A stretch of DNA of 8,071 nucleotides from CAZLKN01 sp964560135. Its GTDB lineage: Bacteria; Actinomycetota; JAICYB01. The DNA is taken from NCBI GenBank assembly GCA_964560135.1, contig CAZLKN010000094.1:1-8071 (forward strand). The letters run 5' to 3'. Of this stretch, positions 1 through 5,496 are shown piece by piece (positions within the stretch are counted from its first letter, which is position 1; each line of letters starts with the position of its first letter). The notes under the pieces were generated by a model, which saw nothing but the letters and a program-made list of their open reading frames with translations, searched no databases and was not told where the DNA came from. The position numbers and the translations under genes were made by a program.

Positions 1-1
1 G

Positions 2-1735
2 GTCCTGATCGCCAATCGAGGGGAGATCGCCGTCCGCATCATGCGGACGCTGCGCGACCTCGGGATCGGATCGGTCGCCGTGTACTCGGAGGCCGACCGC
101 GACGCGCTGCACGCCGAGGTCGCCGACGAGGCGCACCTGCTCGGCCCCCCGCCCGCCGCCGAGAGCTACCTGCGGATCGACCGGATCGTCGAGACCGCGA
201 AGCGGTCCGGCGCGGACGCCGTGCATCCCGGCTACGGGTTCCTCGCCGAGAACGCCGAGTTCGCGGCAGCCGTGATCGACGCCGGGCTCACCTGGATCGG
301 CCCCCCGCCGGAGGCCATGCAGAAGATGGGCGACAAGATCGCCGCCCGCAACACCGCGATCGCCGCCGGCGTCCCCGTGGTGCCGGGTACCGCCGAGCCC
401 GTCGACGCCGCGGGGGCCGAGGCCTTCGCCGCCGAGCACGGGTTCCCGATCGCCGTGAAGGCGGTGATGGGCGGCGGCGGGAAGGCCTTCCGTGTGGCCC
501 GTTCCGCCGGCGACCTCGCCGAGGCCCTCGAGGGAGCGACCCGGGAGGCCCAGGCCTACTTCGGCGACGCAGCGGTCTTCCTCGAGCGCTACGTCGACCG
601 TCCCCGCCACGTGGAGGCCCAGATCCTCGCCGACCACCACGGCACCGTCGCCTTCCTCGGCGAGCGCGACTGCTCCACCCAGCGCCGCCACCAGAAGCTC
701 GTCGAGGAGGCCCCGTCCCCCGCCGTCACCCCCGAGATCCGCGAGCGGATCGGCGAGGCCGCCGTCTCGCTGGCCGAGGCCGTCGGCTACCGCTCGGCGG
801 GGACCGTGGAGTTCCTGCTGTCCGCCGAAGGCGAGCTGTCGTTCCTCGAGATGAACACCCGCCTCCAGGTCGAGCACCCGGTCACCGAGCTCGTCTGCGG
901 CGTGGACGTCGTCGCCGAACAGCTCCGCATCGCCGCCGGCGAGCCCCTCGGCTACGAGACCCTCACCCCCCGCGGATGGGCGATCGAGTGCCGGATCAAC
1001 GCCGAGGACCCGGCGCAGAGCTTCATGCCCTCGCCCGCGTCCATCACCGCGTGGGATGACCCTGCCGGCCCCTGGATCCGGGTGGACGCCGGCTTCGAAG
1101 CCGGACGGACGATCCCCCGCGACTACGACTCGCTCGTGGCCAAGCTGATCTGCTTCGGCACCACCCGCGAGGAGGCCCGGACGCGCACCCTGCGGGCCCT
1201 GGCCGACTTCCACATCGAGGGACCGAAGACCACAATCCCCTTCCACCGGGCCCTGCTGGCCCACCGCACCTTCGTGGAGGGCGAGGTCTACACCCGCTTC
1301 GTCGAGGACGAGTTCCTCGCCGAGCTGCCCGACCTCCTGGAAGCGCTGCCCGAGCCGCAACAGCGACCGCGCGCCCAGGCGACAAGCAGCGCCGGCGTCC
1401 CGCGCACCCTGGCCGTCGAGGTGGAGGGACGCCGCTACGAGGTCACGGTCAGCGAGCGGGACCGCAGGCGGTTCCGTCCGCTGGAGCGCCGCAGCGCCAA
1501 GCACGGCAGCGACGGCGCTCACGACGAGATCCGGGCCCCCATGCAGGGCTCGATCCTCAAGGTGCTCGTGGAGGAGGGCCAGCAGGTCGAGTCCGGCGAC
1601 CTCATCTGCACGCTGGAGGCCATGAAGATGGAGAACCACATCCTGGCCACCCGCGACGGCAGGATCGTCAAGCTCGAGGTCGCCTCGGGCAGCTCCGTGG
1701 AAACCGGTTCGCTCATCGCCGTGATCGAAGAGTAG
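2..1735 (+). CDS. Acetyl/propionyl-CoA carboxylase alpha chain (biotin carboxylase + BCCP), 5' end outside window
   Basis: Carboxylates biotin using ATP and bicarbonate and carries the carboxybiotin to a separate carboxyltransferase beta subunit, feeding malonyl- or methylmalonyl-CoA synthesis in the cytoplasm. The frame is open to the window edge and already reads VLIANRGEIAVRI before the first ATG at 41, the standard N-terminus of biotin carboxylases, so the gene starts just upstream and that ATG is internal. Numbering the 577 visible residues: glycine-rich ATP-grasp loop at 157-163 (GGGGKAF), catalytic ERDCSTQRRHQK at 221-232, EMNTRLQVEHP from 283, and a C-terminal biotinyl domain with EAMKMEN, biotinylated Lys 542. 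The domain order matches AccA-type alpha chains of actinobacteria (usually just under 600 residues). The ATP-grasp loop has Ala162 where Gly is usual. The acyl-CoA specificity cannot be told, as the beta subunit decides it. TAG stop at 1733-1735. Confidence 0.95.
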   Translation, partial: VLIANRGEIAVRIMRTLRDLGIGSVAVYSEADRDALHAEVADEAHLLGPPPAAESYLRIDRIVETAKRSGADAVHPGYGFLAENAEFAAAVIDAGLTWIGPPPEAMQKMGDKIAARNTAIAAGVPVVPGTAEPVDAAGAEAFAAEHGFPIAVKAVMGGGGKAFRVARSAGDLAEALEGATREAQAYFGDAAVFLERYVDRPRHVEAQILADHHGTVAFLGERDCSTQRRHQKLVEEAPSPAVTPEIRERIGEAAVSLAEAVGYRSAGTVEFLLSAEGELSFLEMNTRLQVEHPVTELVCGVDVVAEQLRIAAGEPLGYETLTPRGWAIECRINAEDPAQSFMPSPASITAWDDPAGPWIRVDAGFEAGRTIPRDYDSLVAKLICFGTTREEARTRTLRALADFHIEGPKTTIPFHRALLAHRTFVEGEVYTRFVEDEFLAELPDLLEALPEPQQRPRAQATSSAGVPRTLAVEVEGRRYEVTVSERDRRRFRPLERRSAKHGSDGAHDEIRAPMQGSILKVLVEEGQQVESGDLICTLEAMKMENHILATRDGRIVKLEVASGSSVETGSLIAVIEE

Positions 1736-1764
1736 CCTCGGCGACCCGCGGGGGGACGGTGTGG

Positions 1765-1776
1765 TTGGATAGGCGC
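1765..1776 (+). promoter_or_regulatory. Possible -10 element just before the hydrolase gene
   Basis: The ATG at 1777 has no purine-rich ribosome binding site in front of it. Instead TTGGAT (1765-1770) is followed by AGGCGC and the ATG, a spacing that would place a transcription start at or very near the start codon, as in leaderless actinobacterial mRNAs. The -10 match is imperfect (T for A at the second base) and no convincing -35 is seen. Read-through from the carboxylase gene 41 bases upstream is an alternative. Confidence 0.3.
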
Positions 1777-2439
1777 ATGTCCAGCATCCGCATCGACGTC
1801 ATCCCCGTGACCGGGTACGCCCAGAACTGCATGCTCCTGCGCACCGCCGAGGGGGCCGGTCCGGCCGTGCTGGTGGATCCCGGCGGCGACATCGACCGCG
1901 TCGAGCAGACGATCCGCGACCGCGAGGCCCAGGTGGAGGCGATCCTCGTCACCCACGGCCATCGCGACCACATCGGCGGGCTGCCCGAAGCCGTGGCGGC
2001 CACGGGAGCCGGGGTCTGGTACCACCCCGAGGACCGCTGGCTGTTCGAGGACCCCGCCATGGGCGTGGAAGCGGTGCCGCCGGTCCCCGTCCCCGCGGAC
2101 GCGACCGAGCTCGCCGACGGCGACGTGGTGGAGGCCGCGGGTCTGCGCTTCGAGGTCCTCCACACCCCCGGCCACTCGCCGGGCCATGTGAGCTTCCTGC
2201 TGCGTCAGCCCGAGGGCACGATCCTGATCGGGGGGGACCTGATCTTCGCCGGCTCGGTCGGACGGACCGACCTGCCCCGTAGCGACCAGGAGACCCTCGT
2301 GCGGTCGGTGCGCGACAAGATCTGGCCGCTGCCCGACGCGACCTATGTGCTGCCCGGGCACGGCCCGGCCACGAGCGTGGGCCAGGAGAAGCAGACCAAC
2401 CCCTTCGTGGGGCTCCACGTGATCGGGGACACGCGATGA
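1777..2439 (+). CDS. MBL-fold metallohydrolase, glyoxalase II / YcbL-like
   Basis: Predicted cytoplasmic dinuclear metal hydrolase of the hydroxyacylglutathione hydrolase-like (GloB/YcbL) branch of the metallo-beta-lactamase superfamily; the substrate is probably a thioester but is not known. From the ATG at 1777 it is 220 residues long. Metal ligands are visible in the expected order: H60-x-H62-x-D64-H65 (THGHRDH), H133 (HTPGHSPGH), D154 (GGDLIFAGS) and H195 (LPGHGP). GSVGRTDLP and the NPF near the end are typical of the YcbL type. An in-frame GTG at 1759 would add six residues, but the ATG begins exactly where family homology should begin. Its stop overlaps the start of larE (ATGA, 2436-2439), so the two are probably translationally coupled. 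Related persulfide dioxygenases share the fold, so a sulfur role is possible but not shown. Confidence 0.9.
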   Translation: MSSIRIDVIPVTGYAQNCMLLRTAEGAGPAVLVDPGGDIDRVEQTIRDREAQVEAILVTHGHRDHIGGLPEAVAATGAGVWYHPEDRWLFEDPAMGVEAVPPVPVPADATELADGDVVEAAGLRFEVLHTPGHSPGHVSFLLRQPEGTILIGGDLIFAGSVGRTDLPRSDQETLVRSVRDKIWPLPDATYVLPGHGPATSVGQEKQTNPFVGLHVIGDTR

Positions 2440-3245
2440 GCATCCCGGCGGCGCTCGACGAAACCCTGCGCGAGCTCGGATCGGTGGTCGTCGCCTACTC
2501 CGGCGGCGTGGACTCCACCTACCTCGCCTGGGCCTCCTACCGCGTGCTGGGCCCCCAGTCGCTGGCCGTCACCGCCGACTCCGCGTCGCTGCCGCGGGCC
2601 GAGCTCGACGAGGCGCTGTCTGTGGCCCGCGACGCCGGATTCCCCGTGGAGACGGTGCGCACCGACGAGTTCGAGCGCGACGCCTACCTGCGCAACACCG
2701 CGGACCGCTGCTTCCACTGCAAGGAAGCGCTGTTCGACCAGCTCTTCCCGCTGTCCGCCGACCGGGGCTTCGCGCACGTGGCCCTCGGCACCGTCACCGA
2801 CGACCTCGGCGACGTCCGGCCGGGCCTGGAAAGCGCGCGCCGCCGGGGGGCCCGCCAGCCGCTGCTGGAGGCCGGCCTGGCGAAGGCCGACGTGCGGGCC
2901 CTTGCCCGGAAGGCCGGCCTGCCGGTGTGGGACAAACCCCAGGCCGCCTGCCTGTCCTCCCGCATCCCGCACGGCACGCCGGTGAGCCGCGAGGCGCTGG
3001 CCCGGGTGGAGGCAGCCGAGGCCGGCCTGCACGCCCTCGGGCTGCGTCTGGTGCGCGTCCGGCACCACGGGGACACGGCCCGCGTGGAGCTCGGAGCCGA
3101 CGAGCTGTCGCGCGCCGCCGCGGAGCCCCTCCGGGCCGAGATCGTCCGCGCCGTCACCCGTGCCGGGTACCGTGACGTGGACATCGACCCGAGAGGCTAC
3201 CGGACGGGCGGTGCACGCTTGCCGATCGTCTCGAGAGGAGGATGA
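2436..3245 (+). CDS. larE: ATP-dependent sulfur transferase LarE
   Basis: LarE adenylates a carboxylate of pyridinium-3,5-biscarboxylic acid mononucleotide and inserts sulfur, a step in making the nickel-pincer nucleotide cofactor of lactate racemase and related enzymes. The 269-residue protein has the PP-loop SGGVDS at 22-27 and the family signature AACLSSRIPHG with Cys172, the equivalent of the sacrificial cysteine of Lactobacillus LarE. It also has RCFHCK with Cys92 and Cys95. Three such cysteines suggest the iron-sulfur-cluster type of LarE, in which a cluster handles the sulfur, rather than the sacrificial type; this is inference from the pattern. Length is normal for the family (about 270). 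The start is fixed by the ATGA overlap with the upstream hydrolase. larB, larC and a racemase gene are not in the window, so the cofactor pathway may be encoded elsewhere or LarE may serve another substrate. Confidence 0.92.
   Translation: MSIPAALDETLRELGSVVVAYSGGVDSTYLAWASYRVLGPQSLAVTADSASLPRAELDEALSVARDAGFPVETVRTDEFERDAYLRNTADRCFHCKEALFDQLFPLSADRGFAHVALGTVTDDLGDVRPGLESARRRGARQPLLEAGLAKADVRALARKAGLPVWDKPQAACLSSRIPHGTPVSREALARVEAAEAGLHALGLRLVRVRHHGDTARVELGADELSRAAAEPLRAEIVRAVTRAGYRDVDIDPRGYRTGGARLPIVSRGG
3236..3241 (+). promoter_or_regulatory. Ribosome binding site setting the NIL GTG start
   Basis: AGGAGG lies inside the last codons of larE, 8 bases before the GTG at 3250. It decides for the GTG over the longer open frame that begins at 3160 inside larE. 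Its position means ribosomes ending larE at 3245 can restart on the next gene. Confidence 0.75.
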
Positions 3246-3249
3246 GGGG

Positions 3250-3492
3250 GTGCCCAAACTGCGATTGCACCTGACCTTCCCGGAAGGCTTGATCCAGGAA
3301 CCGATCATCTGGCGCCTCGGACGCCAGTACGACATCATCACGAACATCCGCCGGGCCAACGTCGAGGAGAAGGTCGGCTGGGTGATCCTCGAGGTGGAGG
3401 GGGCCGAGGAGGCCCTCGATGAAGGGGTCTCCTGGATGAAGGAGGTTGGCGTGCAGGTCGACCGCCTCGACGGGGACTACGTGGAGTCCTGA
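3250..3492 (+). CDS. Stand-alone NIL-domain protein
   Basis: An 80-residue protein made of a single NIL domain, the small ACT-like ligand-binding fold best known at the C-terminus of the methionine importer ATPase MetN and fused to ferredoxins in some sulfur-assimilation proteins. The pattern fits: LHLTFPEGLIQEPIIWRLG at 6-24, YDIITNIRRANVEE at 27-40, GWVILEVEG at 43-51, and a final helix/strand with SWMKEVGVQVDRL at 61-73. No transmembrane segment or signal is present, so it is cytoplasmic. The GTG start is supported by AGGAGG 8 bases upstream. It sits 4 bases after larE and 22 bases before the CvpA-CAP gene, so it is almost certainly cotranscribed with both. By family analogy it may sense or bind a sulfur amino acid; that function is inferred only. 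Confidence 0.85.
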   Translation: MPKLRLHLTFPEGLIQEPIIWRLGRQYDIITNIRRANVEEKVGWVILEVEGAEEALDEGVSWMKEVGVQVDRLDGDYVES

Positions 3493-3494
3493 CC

Positions 3495-3508
3495 CTCCCG
3501 AAAGGGAG
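3495..3508 (+). promoter_or_regulatory. GAAA-loop hairpin covering the CvpA-CAP ribosome binding site
   Basis: CTCCC (3495-3499), GAAA (3500-3503) and GGGAG (3504-3508) form a perfect 5-bp stem with a GNRA tetraloop. The 3' arm is the Shine-Dalgarno sequence, 6 bases before the ATG at 3515. The stem begins 3 bases after the NIL stop codon, so a ribosome ending NIL would melt it. This suggests that translation of the membrane protein is coupled to that of the NIL protein. There is no T tract, so it is not a terminator. Confidence 0.6.
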
Positions 3509-3514
3509 CGGCTG

Positions 3515-4504
3515 ATGTTCCTGTTCATCGACACCGCCGTCCTCCTGCTGGTGCTGGGCCTGGCCCGCGCGGGCTGGAAGCGCGGCTTCGTCACCCAGGC
3601 GATCGACCTCGTCGGCTTCACCGTCGCCGTGATCCTCGCCCTCCGGTTCCACCCCCTCACCTCCCTGCCGTTCGCCTGGCTGGGACTGTCCGCAGGGTGG
3701 GCGGGGCTGGCCGGCGGCCTGACGATCTTCGTCCCCCTGATCGTGGGGGTGGCGATCGTGGGCGCGAAGATGGGCCGGGTGGCCCGCCAGCCCGGGCTGC
3801 ACGCCACGAACCGCGTCCTCGGGATCGGCTTCGGCGCGACGTGGGCGGCGGTGGTCGCCACGTTCGCGATGCTCGTGACCCAGTTCGCGCCCGTCCCGGT
3901 GGGATTGTCCGACGCGGTCCGACGCTCCCCCACCGCACGCGTCCTGCTGTCCTCGAACTCGCCGCCGGCGAAGCTGCTCCAGCGCGCCGCCGAGGCGGAG
4001 GCGGAGAACATCCTGCTGTACATCCGGCAGTCGCTGCAGTTCATCACGCGCGGGGGATCGGAGGAGAACGACTCCCCGCCGCTGCGCTTCCGGGCCGCCG
4101 CCGCCGCGGACCTGCGCGTGGACCGGGAGGCCGAACGGGAGCTGCTCCGCCTCGTCAACGTCGAACGGGCCGAGCGCGACCTCGAACCGGTGACGTGGGA
4201 CGAACGGCTCGCGGAGGTCGGACGCGCGCACTCGCTGGACATGTACACACGTGGCTACTTCGCGCACCGCGGCCCGGACGACGTGACCCCCGAACGGCGT
4301 CTCCAGGACGCGGGCATCCGCTTCCTCGTCTCCGGAGAGAACCTCGCTCTGGCACCGTCGGTGGTCCTGGCCCACGAGGGGTTGATGCGCTCCCCCGGGC
4401 ACCGGCGCACGATCCTCGATGCCGCGTTCTCGAAGCTCGGCGTCGGGGTCTACGCTGGTCCCCACGGCCTCATGGCCTCCCAGGAGTTCTGCGGCGGCTG
4501 CTAG
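3515..4504 (+). CDS. CvpA-family membrane protein fused to a CAP (SCP/PR1) domain
   Basis: A 329-residue two-part protein. Residues 1-125 hold about four hydrophobic helices (near 3-18, 24-44, 65-84 and 104-123) with GLARAGWKRGF between the first two, as in the CvpA (colicin V production) family. Residues 140-205 are a polar linker. Residues 206-329 are a CAP domain with AHSLDM (His239), GYFAHRGPDD (His251), GENLA (Glu275) and SPGHRRTILDAAF (His296), followed by LGVGVYAG. CAP domains normally act outside the cytoplasm, so the C-terminus should face outward. The role is unknown; CAP proteins bind lipids, metals or peptides in various families. The chain ends in an unusual CGGC (Cys326, Cys329). 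The ATG at 3515 is chosen because of GGGAG 6 bases upstream and because the family's first helix begins there; the frame is open further upstream but overlaps the NIL gene. infA follows after 44 bases. Confidence 0.88.
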   Translation: MFLFIDTAVLLLVLGLARAGWKRGFVTQAIDLVGFTVAVILALRFHPLTSLPFAWLGLSAGWAGLAGGLTIFVPLIVGVAIVGAKMGRVARQPGLHATNRVLGIGFGATWAAVVATFAMLVTQFAPVPVGLSDAVRRSPTARVLLSSNSPPAKLLQRAAEAEAENILLYIRQSLQFITRGGSEENDSPPLRFRAAAAADLRVDREAERELLRLVNVERAERDLEPVTWDERLAEVGRAHSLDMYTRGYFAHRGPDDVTPERRLQDAGIRFLVSGENLALAPSVVLAHEGLMRSPGHRRTILDAAFSKLGVGVYAGPHGLMASQEFCGGC

Positions 4505-4511
4505 AGCGCGG

Positions 4512-4517
4512 TACGAT
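4512..4517 (+). promoter_or_regulatory. -10 element of a probable infA promoter
   Basis: TACGAT fits the actinobacterial TAnnnT consensus and lies 31 bases before the infA start, in the only gap between the CvpA-CAP gene and infA. TTCTGC (4488-4493, 18 bases upstream) is a weak -35 candidate inside the previous gene. It would allow infA to be transcribed apart from the upstream operon. Confidence 0.4.
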
Positions 4518-4536
4518 TCCCTGTCGGACGACCACC

Positions 4537-4541
4537 GGAGG
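4537..4541 (+). promoter_or_regulatory. Ribosome binding site deciding the infA TTG start
   Basis: GGAGG is followed by 7 bases and a TTG at 4549. The ATG at 4542 directly after it is in another frame and too close. No ATG or GTG exists in the infA frame between here and the start of the conserved domain, so the TTG is the best-supported start. Confidence 0.7.
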
Positions 4542-4548
4542 ATGACGC

Positions 4549-4860
4549 TTGGGACGCAAGAAGCGCAGTAGACCCGGACGGCCGGGCGGACCGAGACGGC
4601 GCGACGCGCGCAGTACCGGGCCCCCGGAACTGAAGGAGACGAGTACCAAGGAAGAGGCCATCGAGGCCGAGGGGGTCGTGACCGAGGCGCTGCCCAACGT
4701 CATGTTCCGCGTGGAGCTCGACAACGGGCACGAGGTGCTCGGCCACATCTCCGGGAAGATGCGCAAGCACTACATCCGGATCATGCCGGGGGACCGGGTC
4801 AGGGTCGAGATGTCGCCCTACGACCTCAGCCGCGGACGCATCACCTACCGCTACCGGTAG
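4549..4860 (+). CDS. infA: Translation initiation factor IF-1 with basic N-terminal extension
   Basis: IF-1 is the small OB-fold factor that binds the ribosomal A site during initiation. Residues 34-103 match bacterial IF-1 almost throughout: KEEAIEAEG, EALPNVMFRVELDNGHEVLGH, ISGKMRKHYIRIMPGDRV and SPYDLSRGRITYRYR. Usual IF-1 is 70-75 residues; here a 33-residue leader rich in Arg, Lys, Pro and Gly precedes it (MGRKKRSRPGRPGG, then a second Arg run at 16-18). The start is TTG with GGAGG 7 bases upstream; an internal CTG near 4630 is the only shorter option and lacks a binding site. IF-1 genes in actinobacteria usually precede rpmJ-rpsM-rpsK, but here the neighbours are a CvpA-CAP gene and a converging gene, so this may be a relocated or second copy. 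Its TAG stop lies within a palindrome shared with the opposing gene. Confidence 0.93.
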   Translation: MGRKKRSRPGRPGGPRRRDARSTGPPELKETSTKEEAIEAEGVVTEALPNVMFRVELDNGHEVLGHISGKMRKHYIRIMPGDRVRVEMSPYDLSRGRITYRYR

Positions 4861-4863
4861 CGG
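4848..4863. repeat. 16-base perfect palindrome holding both convergent stop codons
   Basis: CCGCTACCGGTAGCGG is its own reverse complement. Read on either strand it gives the codons Arg-Tyr-Arg and TAG, so IF-1 ends ...YRYR and the minus-strand protein ends ...PRYR using the same bases. As RNA it could fold to a 6-bp stem with a CCGG loop; it is followed by the GC-only palindrome GGGGCCCC. No T tract is present on either side, so intrinsic termination is uncertain. Confidence 0.8.
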
Positions 4864-5378
4864 GGCCCCGGCCCCTCGTCGCCGTTCCCGTTGCCGTTGC
4901 CGCGGATCGCGGCGTCGACCACCTCACGCGGGATCGCGGCCACATCGATCAGCCCCCGGCGCACGTTCACCACGGCCTGGTCACCGATCGCTCCCGCCGC
5001 CTCGAGCATCCCCTGGATGGCGGTGCGGCTCAGACGCGTCCCGTCCTGGCCGAGTTCGGCGGCGGCGTCGAGCACACCCCGCATCGAGTGGGCCGAGGCT
5101 TGGGCCAGATCCACGCCCACGTCTGAGGCGGCCTGGATGATGCCCGCTGCCGCGCCGCGCACACCGTCGGTCGCGCCCTTGCCGGCGTCGGCCACGCCGA
5201 TGATCGCCGACTTGACGGTTCCGGCGAAGATCGCGGCGTTCGCGGCGACTTCCCCGGCGTCCTTCAGCGCTCCCACGGCCACGTCCTTCACGGCAACACG
5301 GGTCGCGATCGCCACGTCGGCGGCCGCCCTGATCGTAGACACCAGCGCCTCCTTCACCTGCTCACCCGGATCGGTCAC
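4851..5378 (-). CDS. Alanine-rich helical protein with 22-residue repeats, unknown function
   Basis: Not a family I recognise. The GTG start at 5378 has AGGAGG (5388-5383) at good spacing, which, with the divergent promoter region, makes this strand the coding one. The 175-residue protein has no signal peptide and no clear membrane span; it is almost all Ala, Gly, Val, Ile and Asp in helix-forming order. A motif of the form G-hydrophobic-hydrophobic-acidic/Gln-AA-x-acidic-hydrophobic-G recurs at exactly 22-residue spacing: GIIQAASDVG (79-88), GVLDAAAELG (101-110), GMLEAAGAIG (123-132), with a weaker copy at 57-66. A 22-residue (2 x 11) period is typical of amphipathic lipid-binding helices such as apolipoproteins, and of LEA and phasin-like proteins. 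The tail is GNGNGNGDEGPGPRYR. It converges with infA, overlapping it by 10 bases. A lipid-surface or stress role is a guess from the repeat alone. Confidence 0.75.
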   Translation of the reverse strand: MTDPGEQVKEALVSTIRAAADVAIATRVAVKDVAVGALKDAGEVAANAAIFAGTVKSAIIGVADAGKGATDGVRGAAAGIIQAASDVGVDLAQASAHSMRGVLDAAAELGQDGTRLSRTAIQGMLEAAGAIGDQAVVNVRRGLIDVAAIPREVVDAAIRGNGNGNGDEGPGPRYR

Positions 5379-5401
5379 GATTCCTCCTTGTCCCTGGCGC
5401 G

Positions 5402-5431
5402 GGTTTACCCCGGAGAACGGTCAGAGCGCAA
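5402..5431 (-). promoter_or_regulatory. Candidate promoter of the helical repeat protein
   Basis: On the minus strand TTGCGC (5431-5426) and TAAACC (5407-5402) are separated by 18 bases, giving a reasonable sigma-70-type pair (the -10 lacks the final T). The predicted transcript would start near 5395 and include the AGGAGG at 5388-5383. Confidence 0.4.
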
Positions 5432-5451
5432 GTCTCCGCTGCCTCCGGCGA

Positions 5452-5457
5452 TACACT
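5452..5457 (+). promoter_or_regulatory. -10 element of the lipoprotein gene promoter
   Basis: TACACT matches TAnnnT and lies 39 bases before the ATG at 5497, leaving room for a leader that contains AGGAGG (5482-5487). No good -35 is visible 16-18 bases upstream, so it may need an activator or an alternative sigma factor. Confidence 0.4.
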
Positions 5458-5496
5458 GCCCTCGACGAGCGACGACCGCACAGGAGGCTACGGGTG

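Noticed and set aside
3446..3514. Upstream extension of the CvpA-CAP gene
   Set aside because: It overlaps the NIL gene, lacks a binding site, and the family homology begins at the ATG at 3515.
1519..4465. Long minus-strand open frames opposite the operon
   Set aside because: They are Arg/Pro/Gly-rich shadows of plus-strand genes with clear family motifs, a usual effect of high GC.
4864..4875. GGGGCCCCGGCC as a terminator stem
   Set aside because: It has no loop room and no T tract and lies in the coding end of the minus-strand gene.
4891..5496. Long plus-strand open frame leading into the lipoprotein gene
   Set aside because: It is Ser/Thr/Ala/Pro-rich antisense of the repeat-protein gene, which has a good start and binding site; the lipoprotein has its own AGGAGG and signal at 5497.
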